From contig NZ_JAAQPI010000011.1 in the NCBI RefSeq assembly GCF_011683955.1, positions 248,001 through 312,000 of the forward strand: a stretch of DNA of 64,000 nucleotides. Reading direction: 5' to 3'. This document shows, in pieces, positions 27,101-35,844 of the stretch. Source of the stretch: Pseudomaricurvus alkylphenolicus. GTDB lineage: Bacteria; Pseudomonadota; Gammaproteobacteria; Pseudomonadales; Cellvibrionaceae. The notes beneath the pieces were generated by a model. It searched no databases, was not told the DNA's origin, and saw only the letters and a list, made by a program, of their open reading frames with translations. Position 1 is the first letter of the stretch, and each line of letters begins with the position of its first letter. A program made the translations under genes and the position numbers.

Positions 27101-30100
27101 AGTTTTGATGACAAGAATGTCGGTACGAACAAGGCAGTGACCACGAATCTTCTCTTGTCCGGCACCGACGCGGGTAATTACCAACTGGACGAAAGTTCTC
27201 CCTTGCTCAGCGCAGACATCACGGCGGCTTCCCTAAGCGTTGCGCTGGTCAATGCCATGGACAAGGAGTACGACGGCGATGTGGCTGCGGAAGTCGATAT
27301 CGTTGGCTTTTCAGGGGTGTTGTCTGGCGACGATGTGGATGTTGTAGCAGATGCGAGCTTTTCCAGCGCCAGCGCGGGGCTCAATAAGGCGGTAAGTGCA
27401 AACCTCAGCCTTTCAGGTGCTGATGCGGGCAACTATCAGTTGAATCAAACGGTTTTCGGGGATACAGCGGATATCACGGCGCGCTCAATTTCACTGGATA
27501 GTATATCGGCTGCCGATAAGACGTATGACGGAACCACAGACGCTCAAGTGACTGCCGGTGATCTTTCGGGCATTGTGGCGGGGGACGCCGTAACCGCTGA
27601 GCTGACGGGTAACTTTGATACGAAACAGGTCGGCGTGAATAAAACCGTTTCCGCGACGGCGACACTGACGGGTGCGGACTCAGGGAATTATCAACTCGAC
27701 AATCCAGCGCAGCTTGCAACCGCTGATATTACGCCTGCGACTCTAGATGTGGCCGGCATTATCGCCAATAACAAAGTCTATGATGGCAATACCGATGCCG
27801 TTGCCACGGTCGATGGTTTGACCGGGGTTGTTGATGGTGATGACGTGTCAGTGGGTCTGGTCGCCAGCTTCGACAGCTCAGCGGTGGGCGTTGATAAAAC
27901 AGTGTCCGCCACTTTGAGCCTGGGCGGTGCGGACAGTGGAAACTATCAACTGACGCAGACACTGTTTAATGACCTCGCAGACATTACAGCCCTTGGCATA
28001 TCGCTGGAATCCATCTTGGCAAGCGACAAAGTCTACGATGGTGGCGTAGCTGCCGATGTAACCGCTGGAAACCTGCTGGGTGTGTTGGATGGCGATGAGG
28101 TTGGCGTTGATCTGGTGGGCAGCTTTGATGCCAAACAGGTCAGTGACAATCGAACAGTCACCGCTTCGTTGAGTTTGACGGGTGCCGATTCCGGCAATTA
28201 CGCGTTGCTCGAAGACTCTCTGGAAACCACCGCTGCGATCACCCCGCTGTCAATTTCTCTGGAGGCTATCGATGCCCAGAACAAGGTCTATGACGGCGAT
28301 GTTTCTGCGCAGGTAACACCTGGAAACCTGTTAGGGGTCATTGATGGGGATAATGTCACGGTAGATGCTGAAGGCTCTTTTGATAACAGCGATGTCGGAC
28401 AAGACAAATCAGTCACGGCTAATTTGGCGTTGTCCGGAGCGGACAGTGGCAATTATCTTCTTGACAACCCTGTGGTCTTGGGGAACGCCGATATTACACC
28501 GGCAACATTATCGCTGAGTGATGTGGCGGTTAGCGATAAGGTGTACGACGGCAACACAGATGCGAGCGCGACGCCTGGAGCTCTGGCGGGAATCATTGGT
28601 GACGATGTCGTCAGCGTGAACGTCGCTGCTCAATTTATCGATGCCGATGCTGGCAATAACAAGCAGGTAACGGTTGATGCTCTGTTGGACGGTGCCGACG
28701 CTGCAAACTATGAGTTACAGCAAAGCCAGCTATTATCCTCTGCCAGTATTACGCCGGCGACGGTCACGCTCAGCGGTGTTGATGCACTCGACAAAATCTA
28801 CGACGGTACGACGACTGCCCAGGCCGGTGGAGGCAGCCTGGCGGGAGTGATTGGGGGGGATAATGTACTGTTTTCCATCGCAGGGGATTTTGCCGACAAA
28901 AATGTGGGCGATGGCATCGACGTTACTCTGCAGGCCACTCTGACAGGCACCGATGCCGGGAACTATCAGCTGGCACAAGATATACTGATGAGCAACGCCG
29001 ACATCACTCCCGCAACGCTTGGCCTGACCGGTTTGCAACTGCAAGACAAGATCTACGATGGCACCACGGTGGCACAGGATAGTGGCGCTGCTCTGGTAGG
29101 CGTTGTTGCTGGCGACGACGTTGACGTTAACACCGAATCCGGTTTTGCCGACAAAAATGTGGGGCAGAACATCGGGGTAACCACTTCCCTGATGTTAACG
29201 GGCGCCGATCAAGGTAACTATCAGCTGGCAAATACCACGGTCGAGGGGCAGGCGAATATCAATCCGGCAACGTTGAATCTCAATAACGTTACTGCTTCCG
29301 ACAAGGTCTATGACGGTGGCGTCACAGCCACGGCAATGGGGGATGAGCTACAGGGAGTGATAGGTGCCGACGTTGTCAGCGCCGGTTTTCTCGCGAATTT
29401 TGAGGACAAGAACGTTGGTGACGACAAGGTGGTGAACGTCGAGGCCAGCCTGAAAGGTTCCGATGCGGGCAATTACGCCCTGAATGAGCAACAGTTTGTC
29501 GTATCAGCAAGTATTACGCCGGCAGATGTCACCTTGACGGGAATTTCCACTGTAGACAAAACCTATGACGGAGGGGTTGAGGCCCAGGTTGAAGCCGATC
29601 AACTGGAGGGTGTCATCGAAGGGGACGATCTGACAGTGCAGTTTACCGCCAGTTTCGACACTCGCGATGTCGGAGAAAACAAGGCGGTAATGGCGATAGC
29701 TTCGCTGGCAGGGACGGACGTCGGAAATTATAGTCTGACAAACCCTCATCAGGGCGGCCAGGCTACTATTACCCCGGCAACTGTCACGGTATCCGAATTT
29801 AGCGCGACCAACAGAGTCTATGACGGCAGCACCGATATTGAGGTTCAGCTGGGAACGGTAGATGGGGTTATTGAGGGCGATGACGTTCAGTTCGGTGCGG
29901 CAGGAGCCCTGGCCGATAAGAATGTCGGTGAGGACCAGCAGGTTTCTCTGCAACTTACTTTGAATGGTGCGGACGCGGGCAACTACATAGTAACCACAGA
30001 CTTGCCCACCGCAACCGCGACCGTCAGTGCGGCAGGCCTCTCACTGACCAGCGTGGACGCAGAGGATCGTGTCTTCAATGGCGGTGTCGACGCAACGCTG

Positions 30101-31222
30101 ATACTGGGTGATCTTACTGGTCTGGTGGAAGGAGATGACGTTCAGATCAGTGGCACGGGAACCTTCGCCAGCCCCGATATCGGCACCAACAAGCCTGTCA
30201 GTGCACTTTTCTCCCTGAGTGGTACAGACGTGAACAATTACGTATTCACGTCACCGGATGATCCATTTGCCAGTATTACTGCGCTGGAGGCCCTTTCCTG
30301 GATCGGGGCATCTGAGGGCAACTGGTCGGATCCCGCCAATTGGCAAAATGGTGTGATACCAACGGCAACCAATGTACTCAACCTGTCGCTACCAGCCGGG
30401 ATAACGGTCAATTATGACTTGCCGGATCTCACGGTACTCGAAACGATTACCGGGGGAGGCTCACTGCGCATGAGCCAGGGTTCGCTGACGCTCGGAACAT
30501 CGGTTCAGCACCAATCTCAGCTCGCTCTTCTGGACATCAGTGGAGGATCATTTTTTGGAACAGGCGAGCTCCAGGGCAATGTGGTTCTCAATAGCGGCTC
30601 GCTTAACGGCAATAACTGGACATTAGTGGGTAATCTGGAGCATCTTGGAGGTGTACTTTCTCCAGGGGCTTCGCCAGGCAGCCTAAGTGTTGATGGCGAC
30701 TACCTTATGGAGGCTGGGGCCGTACTGAGGATGGAGTTGGCAGGAACGGCGCCAGGTACAGAATACGACGTGCTGAATGTGTCTGGGCGTGTTGACCTGG
30801 ATGGCACCTTGCAAATCACTCATTTGAATGAATTTAATCCGGTTGATAACAGTATCTATCCCGGGCTTATTCGATCGAACGGTTTGCTGACAGGATCTTT
30901 CGCCAGCATCCAGCAGCCGGAAGGCATCGACTATCAACGTTTGCTGAGTCAGGCTGGTTTGGACCTGGCGTTTGGCGTGCCGGTGATTGAGGTAGTGACA
31001 GATGTCGATGTGCCTCTGATTCATGATGTGGATGCCATTCTGGTCGACGAGGGTATTCTGGTGGGCACCAGCCTGTTTAATATTCACATTATCAACAGCC
31101 TGGATGATGATGGCGGTGGTGATGGCGGCAGCGGTGAAAACGTAGGAGGCAATAGCGGCCACTTCGGTGGGGCGACGACCACACCCGAATCGGAAGGTGG
31201 AGACCAGCCCAATGATTGCTAA
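24197..31222 (+). CDS. Two-partner secretion exoprotein (TpsA) with 16 YDG repeats
   Basis: A 2341-residue secreted protein. After a signal peptide (LTLIAVLEGTPALA, cut before NPSG) comes the filamentous haemagglutinin-type secretion domain, residues about 35-330. This has the hallmark segments VIHGSATFE, FNQPSSSSRVLNRV and NPSGILVGEGARIDVGSLVA. A beta-helix follows, and then about 16 YDG-family repeats of about 85 residues (660-2030), each with the pattern DKxYDG and later GADxGNY. The C-terminal part has an NWSDPANW segment, another beta-helix and an acidic, Gly-rich tail ending in Cys. It is exported by the TpsB gene two places downstream and probably acts as a giant surface adhesin. Confidence 0.93.
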   Translation: MESGWEQWRIAPLKSLVLPAGLTLIAVLEGTPALANPSGAEVIHGSATFEHAGSVLSVTNTDGAIIEWQSFNIGTDESTRFNQPSSSSRVLNRVLGSDPTSILGNLTSNGKVFLINPSGILVGEGARIDVGSLVASTLDISNEDFLSRNYQFDAGQQTGSVINDGVIISGEGGSIYLLANDVTNSGIIASPEGELLLAAGHSIKIGNTTTPGVSAEITAPAGTVLNLGELLAQQGAISAVAGQLDNQGVINADGLVSDGGKVYLRASESMQLAGAISADGIRGGQIDATAPDMTLAEGSITADGAQGGGRIRLGGEYQGGKHLEVDELPNAQQLLMEEGSFVSARGMDSQSNGGQVVVWADQQTLAAGTIEATGGELGTGGKIEVSGAEQLVFRGEVRAGRGGEVLFDPKDIVIEFGSPFGAGTHFFTDDPGSTHTLDPNDVTVILDAGTDLILQANNDIKVEDVINADASGAGGKLTLQAGRSVFINANIDTDGGGLAIGANEPLAAGVQDAHRDPGLAMITMAASTSISTVGSGSGDIDIKIHDGAGLTNSGAGAITLEQITGGQIVVQNKGADGDIALNNKLNATGDIIIDAGAGDFFNNDGGGVFNLTGRWLVYSTDPALNTLGGLDPGFKQYNATSASTLASTGDGLIYSIAPMITPQLTGTVNKTYDGNTSITLAAGNITFTGAIDGDDVGLNAPTGSSFAAKNVGTTLVNATGFSLSGASYEIPDGPTIPVFGYQLSTTNASGNIGSISRRSLTPNATGVDKTYDGGTAASVNFTDNRIAGDSLSFSHVSVFTDANVGKNIPVNVLSISLGGTDGGNYTLTKTTDTTSADILAAVVSPVSLVASDKIYDSTTAVSLTAASLAGVVSGDSVSLNLDGNFLTADAGTNKSVATNLSLSGADSSNYVLSNSSPTLFADITPATLSLSSVLANDKVYDGDADATLTLGSLQGVLAGDAVTASGAGSFDDKNVGTNKAVTTNLLLSGTDAGNYQLDESSPLLSADITAASLSVALVNAMDKEYDGDVAAEVDIVGFSGVLSGDDVDVVADASFSSASAGLNKAVSANLSLSGADAGNYQLNQTVFGDTADITARSISLDSISAADKTYDGTTDAQVTAGDLSGIVAGDAVTAELTGNFDTKQVGVNKTVSATATLTGADSGNYQLDNPAQLATADITPATLDVAGIIANNKVYDGNTDAVATVDGLTGVVDGDDVSVGLVASFDSSAVGVDKTVSATLSLGGADSGNYQLTQTLFNDLADITALGISLESILASDKVYDGGVAADVTAGNLLGVLDGDEVGVDLVGSFDAKQVSDNRTVTASLSLTGADSGNYALLEDSLETTAAITPLSISLEAIDAQNKVYDGDVSAQVTPGNLLGVIDGDNVTVDAEGSFDNSDVGQDKSVTANLALSGADSGNYLLDNPVVLGNADITPATLSLSDVAVSDKVYDGNTDASATPGALAGIIGDDVVSVNVAAQFIDADAGNNKQVTVDALLDGADAANYELQQSQLLSSASITPATVTLSGVDALDKIYDGTTTAQAGGGSLAGVIGGDNVLFSIAGDFADKNVGDGIDVTLQATLTGTDAGNYQLAQDILMSNADITPATLGLTGLQLQDKIYDGTTVAQDSGAALVGVVAGDDVDVNTESGFADKNVGQNIGVTTSLMLTGADQGNYQLANTTVEGQANINPATLNLNNVTASDKVYDGGVTATAMGDELQGVIGADVVSAGFLANFEDKNVGDDKVVNVEASLKGSDAGNYALNEQQFVVSASITPADVTLTGISTVDKTYDGGVEAQVEADQLEGVIEGDDLTVQFTASFDTRDVGENKAVMAIASLAGTDVGNYSLTNPHQGGQATITPATVTVSEFSATNRVYDGSTDIEVQLGTVDGVIEGDDVQFGAAGALADKNVGEDQQVSLQLTLNGADAGNYIVTTDLPTATATVSAAGLSLTSVDAEDRVFNGGVDATLILGDLTGLVEGDDVQISGTGTFASPDIGTNKPVSALFSLSGTDVNNYVFTSPDDPFASITALEALSWIGASEGNWSDPANWQNGVIPTATNVLNLSLPAGITVNYDLPDLTVLETITGGGSLRMSQGSLTLGTSVQHQSQLALLDISGGSFFGTGELQGNVVLNSGSLNGNNWTLVGNLEHLGGVLSPGASPGSLSVDGDYLMEAGAVLRMELAGTAPGTEYDVLNVSGRVDLDGTLQITHLNEFNPVDNSIYPGLIRSNGLLTGSFASIQQPEGIDYQRLLSQAGLDLAFGVPVIEVVTDVDVPLIHDVDAILVDEGILVGTSLFNIHIINSLDDDGGGDGGSGENVGGNSGHFGGATTTPESEGGDQPNDC
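26170..30290 (+). repeat. Tandem array of 16 diverged about 255-base YDG units
   Basis: Coding repeats inside the exoprotein gene. The KxYDG motif recurs every 255 bases in the regular part (for example 27773 and 28028), giving 85-residue units; the first two units are longer or less regular. Units differ at many positions, so the array is old and not a recent expansion. The last unit has FNG in place of YDG, and the third YDS. Confidence 0.9.
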
Positions 31223-31934
31223 AACAAAATGCATAATTGGTCTGGTGTGCCTGTTGGTTATTGCTCCAGTCCTGGCTCAAACGAGTGTCGTCGGTAACGT
31301 AACACACCTCGATGGCGTGTTGTCTGCTTTACGCACCGATGGGAGGAGCAAACTGCTCGGCGTAAAATCGGAGGTCATCGAAGGGGATGTGCTGGAGACG
31401 GCGGCCCGGTCATTCGCACGAATCAAGTTCATTGACGACGGCGAAGTGGTGCTTCGCCCCAATAGCCGGTTTCAGGTCAGCGAGTACAAGTTTAAAAATG
31501 GAGAAGGCTCGTCTCTGATGCGGTTACTCAAGGGGGGGTTGAGAGCCGTCACGGGATATATCGGCGAAACCAAAAAAGAAAACTATAAAGTGGAAACCCC
31601 CGTTGCGGTGATCGGTATTCGCGGCACCAATTACGGCGCGCTGTTCTGCAGCGGCGATTGCGGCGACCTGTCGAATGCCTCGGGGCAACAATTGGCTAAC
31701 GGGCTCTACGTGGATGTCGCACAGGGTGCTGTGATTCTTTCCAACGGTGCTGGCCAGATATTAGTCACCGCCGGGCAGTTTGGCTATGTGCGGGATATTA
31801 ATACCCCGCCAGTGCTGTTGCCGCCAGAGCAGGGTGTGCAAGTCACAATGCCTACCCGTATCAGCAAAAATAATATGAACGGCAATGGACTTGGAGATGC
31901 CAACGATGAACAGTGCACCATTCCCACTTCGTAA
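31212..31934 (+). CDS. Secreted FecR-domain protein
   Basis: A 240-residue protein starting at the ATG at 31212, inside the 3' end of tpsA. It begins with a signal peptide (IIGLVCLLVIAPVLAQ). The FecR domain follows (about 55-150: VIEGDVLETAARSFARIKF, then TPVAVIGIRGTNYG). There is no N-terminal anti-sigma region or transmembrane helix, so it is not a FecR-type regulator of an ECF sigma factor; such exported FecR domains often lie near adhesins and may bind glycan or exoprotein. GGTGGAGACC precedes the start. It overlaps tpsB by 29 bases, so all three are one operon. Confidence 0.85.
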   Translation: MIAKTKCIIGLVCLLVIAPVLAQTSVVGNVTHLDGVLSALRTDGRSKLLGVKSEVIEGDVLETAARSFARIKFIDDGEVVLRPNSRFQVSEYKFKNGEGSSLMRLLKGGLRAVTGYIGETKKENYKVETPVAVIGIRGTNYGALFCSGDCGDLSNASGQQLANGLYVDVAQGAVILSNGAGQILVTAGQFGYVRDINTPPVLLPPEQGVQVTMPTRISKNNMNGNGLGDANDEQCTIPTS

Positions 31935-33549
31935 GCCAGTAGCCCTGGCGGTGAGCATGGTTGCTGCGGCTCTGTTGGGGGCGTCAACCATCAGTGCACA
32001 GCAGGTTTCACCTCGAGTGACTATCGAGTCCTATGAGGTAGTGGGTAATAATCTGTTGCCGAGGACGCAGGTTCAAAATCTTTTGGCACCTTTCAGTGGT
32101 GCTGATCGTGGCTTTGGTGATATTCAAAGGGCGCAGGATGCTCTACGACTGGCCTACCGTGAGGCCGGCTATACAACGGTGCAGGTACTGGTGCCCGAGC
32201 AGGAAATTTCCGCAGGGATTGTCCAGCTCCAGGTGTTTGAAGGCACCGTGCAAAAAGTTGTGATTGAAGGTAACGAATACCACGATCAGGCAAATATTCT
32301 GGGGGCGTTACCCAATCTTGAGCAAGGCAAGGTACCTAATGCTCGCAAACTCTCAGAAAACCTTGAGCTGGCCAATCAAAATCCCTCCCGCAATCTTGAG
32401 GTGGTCTTCAGCCTGACCGACAACGCCAATATCCAGGCGAAGATTGACGTAAAAGACAAAGCTCCGGGGCGCTTTGTGGTGACCGCCGACAATACCGGTA
32501 GTGACGATACCGGAGAATGGCGCACGGGTATTGGTTACCGGCACGACAACCTGTTTAATCGCGATCACAGTCTGGCTCTGCATTTTACCACCAGCCCCGA
32601 ACATACGGATCGTGTCAAACAGTATTCCATCAGTTATCGTCTGCCCCTGTACGGATTGGGGGACAGTATCGATATCCTTCTGGCAAAAAGTGAAATCGAC
32701 GCAGGAACATCACAGACAGTCTTCGGCCCGTTGAATTTCAGCGGAGAAGGTAACGTCTATGCGATGTATTACAACCATTACTTCGCCCGGCGAGGTGAAT
32801 ACTCATCACAATTAACGGCGGGAATCGATTGGCGAGCTTACGATAACGAATGTGACCTGGATAATGTGAGCTGTGGAGCGGCTTCAGCAGATGTTACCGT
32901 GCATCCACTTTCTCTGCGCTACCAGGGGCAATGGCGCAGCAGCAACCAGACCCTGAGATTTGACGTCGGTTATCTTCACAACATTGCGGGTGGAGACAAT
33001 GGCGATGACGAAGACTTTATTCTGGTGCGACCGAATGATACTGATCCCTCGGACGGCGCTCAGGCCGACTATGACGTGATTCGCATCAGCGGTGACTGGC
33101 AGCGGCAGCTGTTTGGCCAGTGGCAATTACATCTGGGGGCCAAACTTCAATATACCGATGAGCCGCTGGTTGCCGGTGAACAGTTTGGCCTGGCCGGGGT
33201 CTGGGCTGTGCGTGGTTTTGAAGAACGTGAGGAGTCCAGAGACCGGGGTTACGTCACCACGGCAGAACTGTTCTCTCCCGATCTGAGTGGCGTTTTGGGA
33301 GAACGAGTCTTCGAAGACGGTGGTATTCGTGCCCTGCTCTTTCTGGACCATGCGCGCGGTGAGCGGGTACTGATGTCCGGTGAGAGTGATCGCGCCAGAG
33401 TTTCTCTGGGCAGCGCCGGCCTCGGGCTGCGCATGGAGCTCGACAACATGCTCAGCATCAGGCTGGATGTCGCTCAGGTGCTTGATGAGGCGGGCGAACA
33501 GGAAGCCGGAGACGTAAATGCCCACTTCGGTTTTCACCTGAGTTGGTAG
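31906..33549 (+). CDS. TpsB outer membrane transporter (ShlB/FhaC type)
   Basis: A 547-residue outer membrane protein that exports the TpsA exoprotein. A signal peptide ends near STISA-QQV. Residues about 35-110 form the first POTRA domain (VTIESYEVVGNNLLPRTQVQ and AYREAGYTTVQVLVPEQEI), and a second follows to about 190. The barrel occupies the rest, with the substrate-loop region near GLAGVWAVRGFEER (equivalent of the VRGY/F motif) and a C-terminal aromatic strand (HFGFHLSW). The start is the ATG at 31906, which has GGAG 9 bases upstream. Confidence 0.93.
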   Translation: MNSAPFPLRKPVALAVSMVAAALLGASTISAQQVSPRVTIESYEVVGNNLLPRTQVQNLLAPFSGADRGFGDIQRAQDALRLAYREAGYTTVQVLVPEQEISAGIVQLQVFEGTVQKVVIEGNEYHDQANILGALPNLEQGKVPNARKLSENLELANQNPSRNLEVVFSLTDNANIQAKIDVKDKAPGRFVVTADNTGSDDTGEWRTGIGYRHDNLFNRDHSLALHFTTSPEHTDRVKQYSISYRLPLYGLGDSIDILLAKSEIDAGTSQTVFGPLNFSGEGNVYAMYYNHYFARRGEYSSQLTAGIDWRAYDNECDLDNVSCGAASADVTVHPLSLRYQGQWRSSNQTLRFDVGYLHNIAGGDNGDDEDFILVRPNDTDPSDGAQADYDVIRISGDWQRQLFGQWQLHLGAKLQYTDEPLVAGEQFGLAGVWAVRGFEEREESRDRGYVTTAELFSPDLSGVLGERVFEDGGIRALLFLDHARGERVLMSGESDRARVSLGSAGLGLRMELDNMLSIRLDVAQVLDEAGEQEAGDVNAHFGFHLSW

Positions 33550-33591
33550 TGTGTAAGGGACACCATTCTGGCTTCCAATAATTCAAATCGC

Positions 33592-35817
33592 GTGTGGCGC
33601 AATCGCAGTTACCTCTTGCGTGTTTTCCTGAACGTACTGCTTGTCGGTGTGTTTGTTGGCTGGGGACTGGGGTATTACTACGTCGACCTGCTGCAAAAAC
33701 TCGAAGCCTACACTTACGATCTTCGCCTCAATATGACCATGCCAGGCGGTGTGGACAAGCGCGTGGTCATCCTGGATATCGATGAAAAAAGCCTGCGCGA
33801 TGAGGGGCACTGGCCCTGGCCCCGCGATCGTATCGCCAAGATGATCGAGCTGCTGTTCGACAAACACGAGATCGATGTACTTGGATTTGACATGGTGTTT
33901 GCGGAAGCCGATCGCAGTTCTGGTTTGCAGCAATTGCAGGCGCTCGCCAACAACCAGCTTTATCACGTTCCCCAGTTTCGCCGCCAGGTGCAAATGCTGC
34001 AACCCCTGCTGGACTATAACCGCCGCTTTGCCATGAGTCTGCGAGATAAGCGCGTGGTACTCGGTTACTATTTTGATCACGATCCGGAGCGAACGGCGCC
34101 TGGCGTGGGTGCGTTACCCCAACCGATCCTCACCAGGGAAGAGATTGAGGGTTTTAAATTGGGTGCTGCGGATGCGACGGGCTACACCGGTAACCTGGCA
34201 AATCTGCAAGAGCACGCCATGGGCGCCGGTTATTACAATGCTTCACCGTTAGTGGACAAAGACGGTGTGTTCAGGCGCTTCTCTCTGGTGCAGATGTACC
34301 AGGGGCAACTCTATGAGGGCCTGTCTCTGGCGATGGCGCGCCTGGCATTTCGGGAGCCTGGCATAAGACTGATTTACGATGGCGATCCCAGTGATCCTCT
34401 AGCCTTGGAGGCGGTGGAATTCGCAGGGCGCACCATACCGGTGGATGCAGAAGTCGGTGCCTTGGTGCCTTACCGGGGAAAACAAGGCAGCTTCCCCTAT
34501 CTTTCCGCCACAGATCTGTTGAATGATCGGGTGCCCGAAGGGCTGCTGCAAGACGCTATCGTGCTGGTTGGTGCCACCGCACCGGGGTTGATGGATTTGC
34601 GCAATACACCGGTGCAGGACATCTATCCCGGTGTGGAAGTTCACGCGAACCTGATTGCGGGCATGCTCGATGGCAATGTCAAGCAACAGCCTCCATACAG
34701 CGAAGGGCTAGAATTTATCGCGCTGGTATTGGTGGGGCTGGTGTTGATGATCGTGCTTCCCCGCTGCAATCCGTTGCAGGCGCTGATGTTGTTTGTGGGT
34801 ATGCTGGTTGTCATCATCCTGATCAATCTGTATGCCTGGCAGCGCAACCTGGTATTGCCGCTGGCCTCACTGCTGATACTGGCCACCATCCTGTTTGTAT
34901 TAAATATGTCCTACGGCTTTTTTGTTGAGTCACGGGGCAAGCGTTTGATCACTCGGGTATTTGGGCAGTATGTGCCGCCGGAGCTGGTCGCGGAGATGGC
35001 GGTGAATCCCGCGGCGTTCAGCCTTGAGGGGGAAAATCGCGAGTTGACAGTGCTGTTCTCCGATGTGAGGGATTTTACCAGTATTTCCGAAGGACTTGAC
35101 CCGAAAGAACTCACGCAGTTGATGAATGAGTACCTGACGCCCATGACACACATTATTCACCGGCACCGGGGAACCATCGATAAGTACATTGGCGACGCCG
35201 TTATGGCATTTTGGGGCGCGCCGGTTCCGGAAAAAGAACATCCCCGACTGGCACTGTTGGCGGCATTGGATATGTTGACCAGTGTAGAGGAGCTGCGCAA
35301 AGAGTTTGCAGCACGGGGTTGGCCGCAGATTACGATAGGTATTGGTCTGAATACCGGTAATATGACGGTGGGCAACATGGGCTCGGAGTTTCGAAAGTCC
35401 TATACCGTTATGGGCGACGCCGTGAATTTGGGCTCCCGCCTTGAGGGCTTGACCAAAAACTATGGTGCCTACCTTATCGTCAGTGACAGTACCCGCCAAG
35501 CGGTGGAGGATATCGCCTATCGGGAATTGGATCTGGTTCGTGTCAAAGGCAAGCGTGAACCCGTGGCGATCTATGAGCCTCTGGGGCTGGAGAATGAGCT
35601 CAGCGATGAGCAGCGCGATTGTCTGTCCTGCTATCATCAAGCGCTGTCCGATTATCGGCAACAGCGGTGGCAGCAGGCGCAGCAGGGCTTCGAGCACCTG
35701 CTCGAAAAAGACGGGGACAGCAAGCTGTATCGCCTTTATCTGGAACGCTGCCAGCAGTTCATCGAGCGACCACCGCCCCGGGATTGGGACGGTGTATTTA
35801 CCTTTACTACCAAATAA
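33592..35817 (+). CDS. CHASE2-domain adenylate/guanylate cyclase
   Basis: About 741 residues. After one transmembrane helix comes an extracytoplasmic CHASE2 sensor (about 40-370), three transmembrane helices (375-450) and a class III nucleotide cyclase domain (about 480-650). Both metal aspartates are present (LFSDVRDFTS and KYIGDAVMAFWGAP), as is the transition-state segment MGDAVNLGSRLEGL. The C-terminal 70 residues are helical. It probably makes cAMP in response to an envelope signal. The GTG at 33592 has no good ribosome site; AAGGGA at 33556-33560 instead fits the in-frame ATT or CTG codons at 33565/33568. It follows tpsB by about 40 bases. Confidence 0.9.
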   Translation: MWRNRSYLLRVFLNVLLVGVFVGWGLGYYYVDLLQKLEAYTYDLRLNMTMPGGVDKRVVILDIDEKSLRDEGHWPWPRDRIAKMIELLFDKHEIDVLGFDMVFAEADRSSGLQQLQALANNQLYHVPQFRRQVQMLQPLLDYNRRFAMSLRDKRVVLGYYFDHDPERTAPGVGALPQPILTREEIEGFKLGAADATGYTGNLANLQEHAMGAGYYNASPLVDKDGVFRRFSLVQMYQGQLYEGLSLAMARLAFREPGIRLIYDGDPSDPLALEAVEFAGRTIPVDAEVGALVPYRGKQGSFPYLSATDLLNDRVPEGLLQDAIVLVGATAPGLMDLRNTPVQDIYPGVEVHANLIAGMLDGNVKQQPPYSEGLEFIALVLVGLVLMIVLPRCNPLQALMLFVGMLVVIILINLYAWQRNLVLPLASLLILATILFVLNMSYGFFVESRGKRLITRVFGQYVPPELVAEMAVNPAAFSLEGENRELTVLFSDVRDFTSISEGLDPKELTQLMNEYLTPMTHIIHRHRGTIDKYIGDAVMAFWGAPVPEKEHPRLALLAALDMLTSVEELRKEFAARGWPQITIGIGLNTGNMTVGNMGSEFRKSYTVMGDAVNLGSRLEGLTKNYGAYLIVSDSTRQAVEDIAYRELDLVRVKGKREPVAIYEPLGLENELSDEQRDCLSCYHQALSDYRQQRWQQAQQGFEHLLEKDGDSKLYRLYLERCQQFIERPPPRDWDGVFTFTTK

Positions 35818-35844
35818 GGGTTTACTACTGAACGGTGGCCGCGT

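Noticed and set aside
26170-30290. CRISPR-like or recent DNA repeat array
   Set aside because: The 255-base period is coding (YDG domains), units are diverged, and there are no spacers.
31212-31934. FecR-type anti-sigma regulator of an ECF system
   Set aside because: It has a signal peptide, no transmembrane helix or cytoplasmic anti-sigma part, and no ECF sigma or TonB receptor gene nearby.
34930-35697. 255-codon minus-strand frame in the cyclase gene
   Set aside because: The plus strand encodes a complete catalytic domain; the antisense frame has no recognisable fold.
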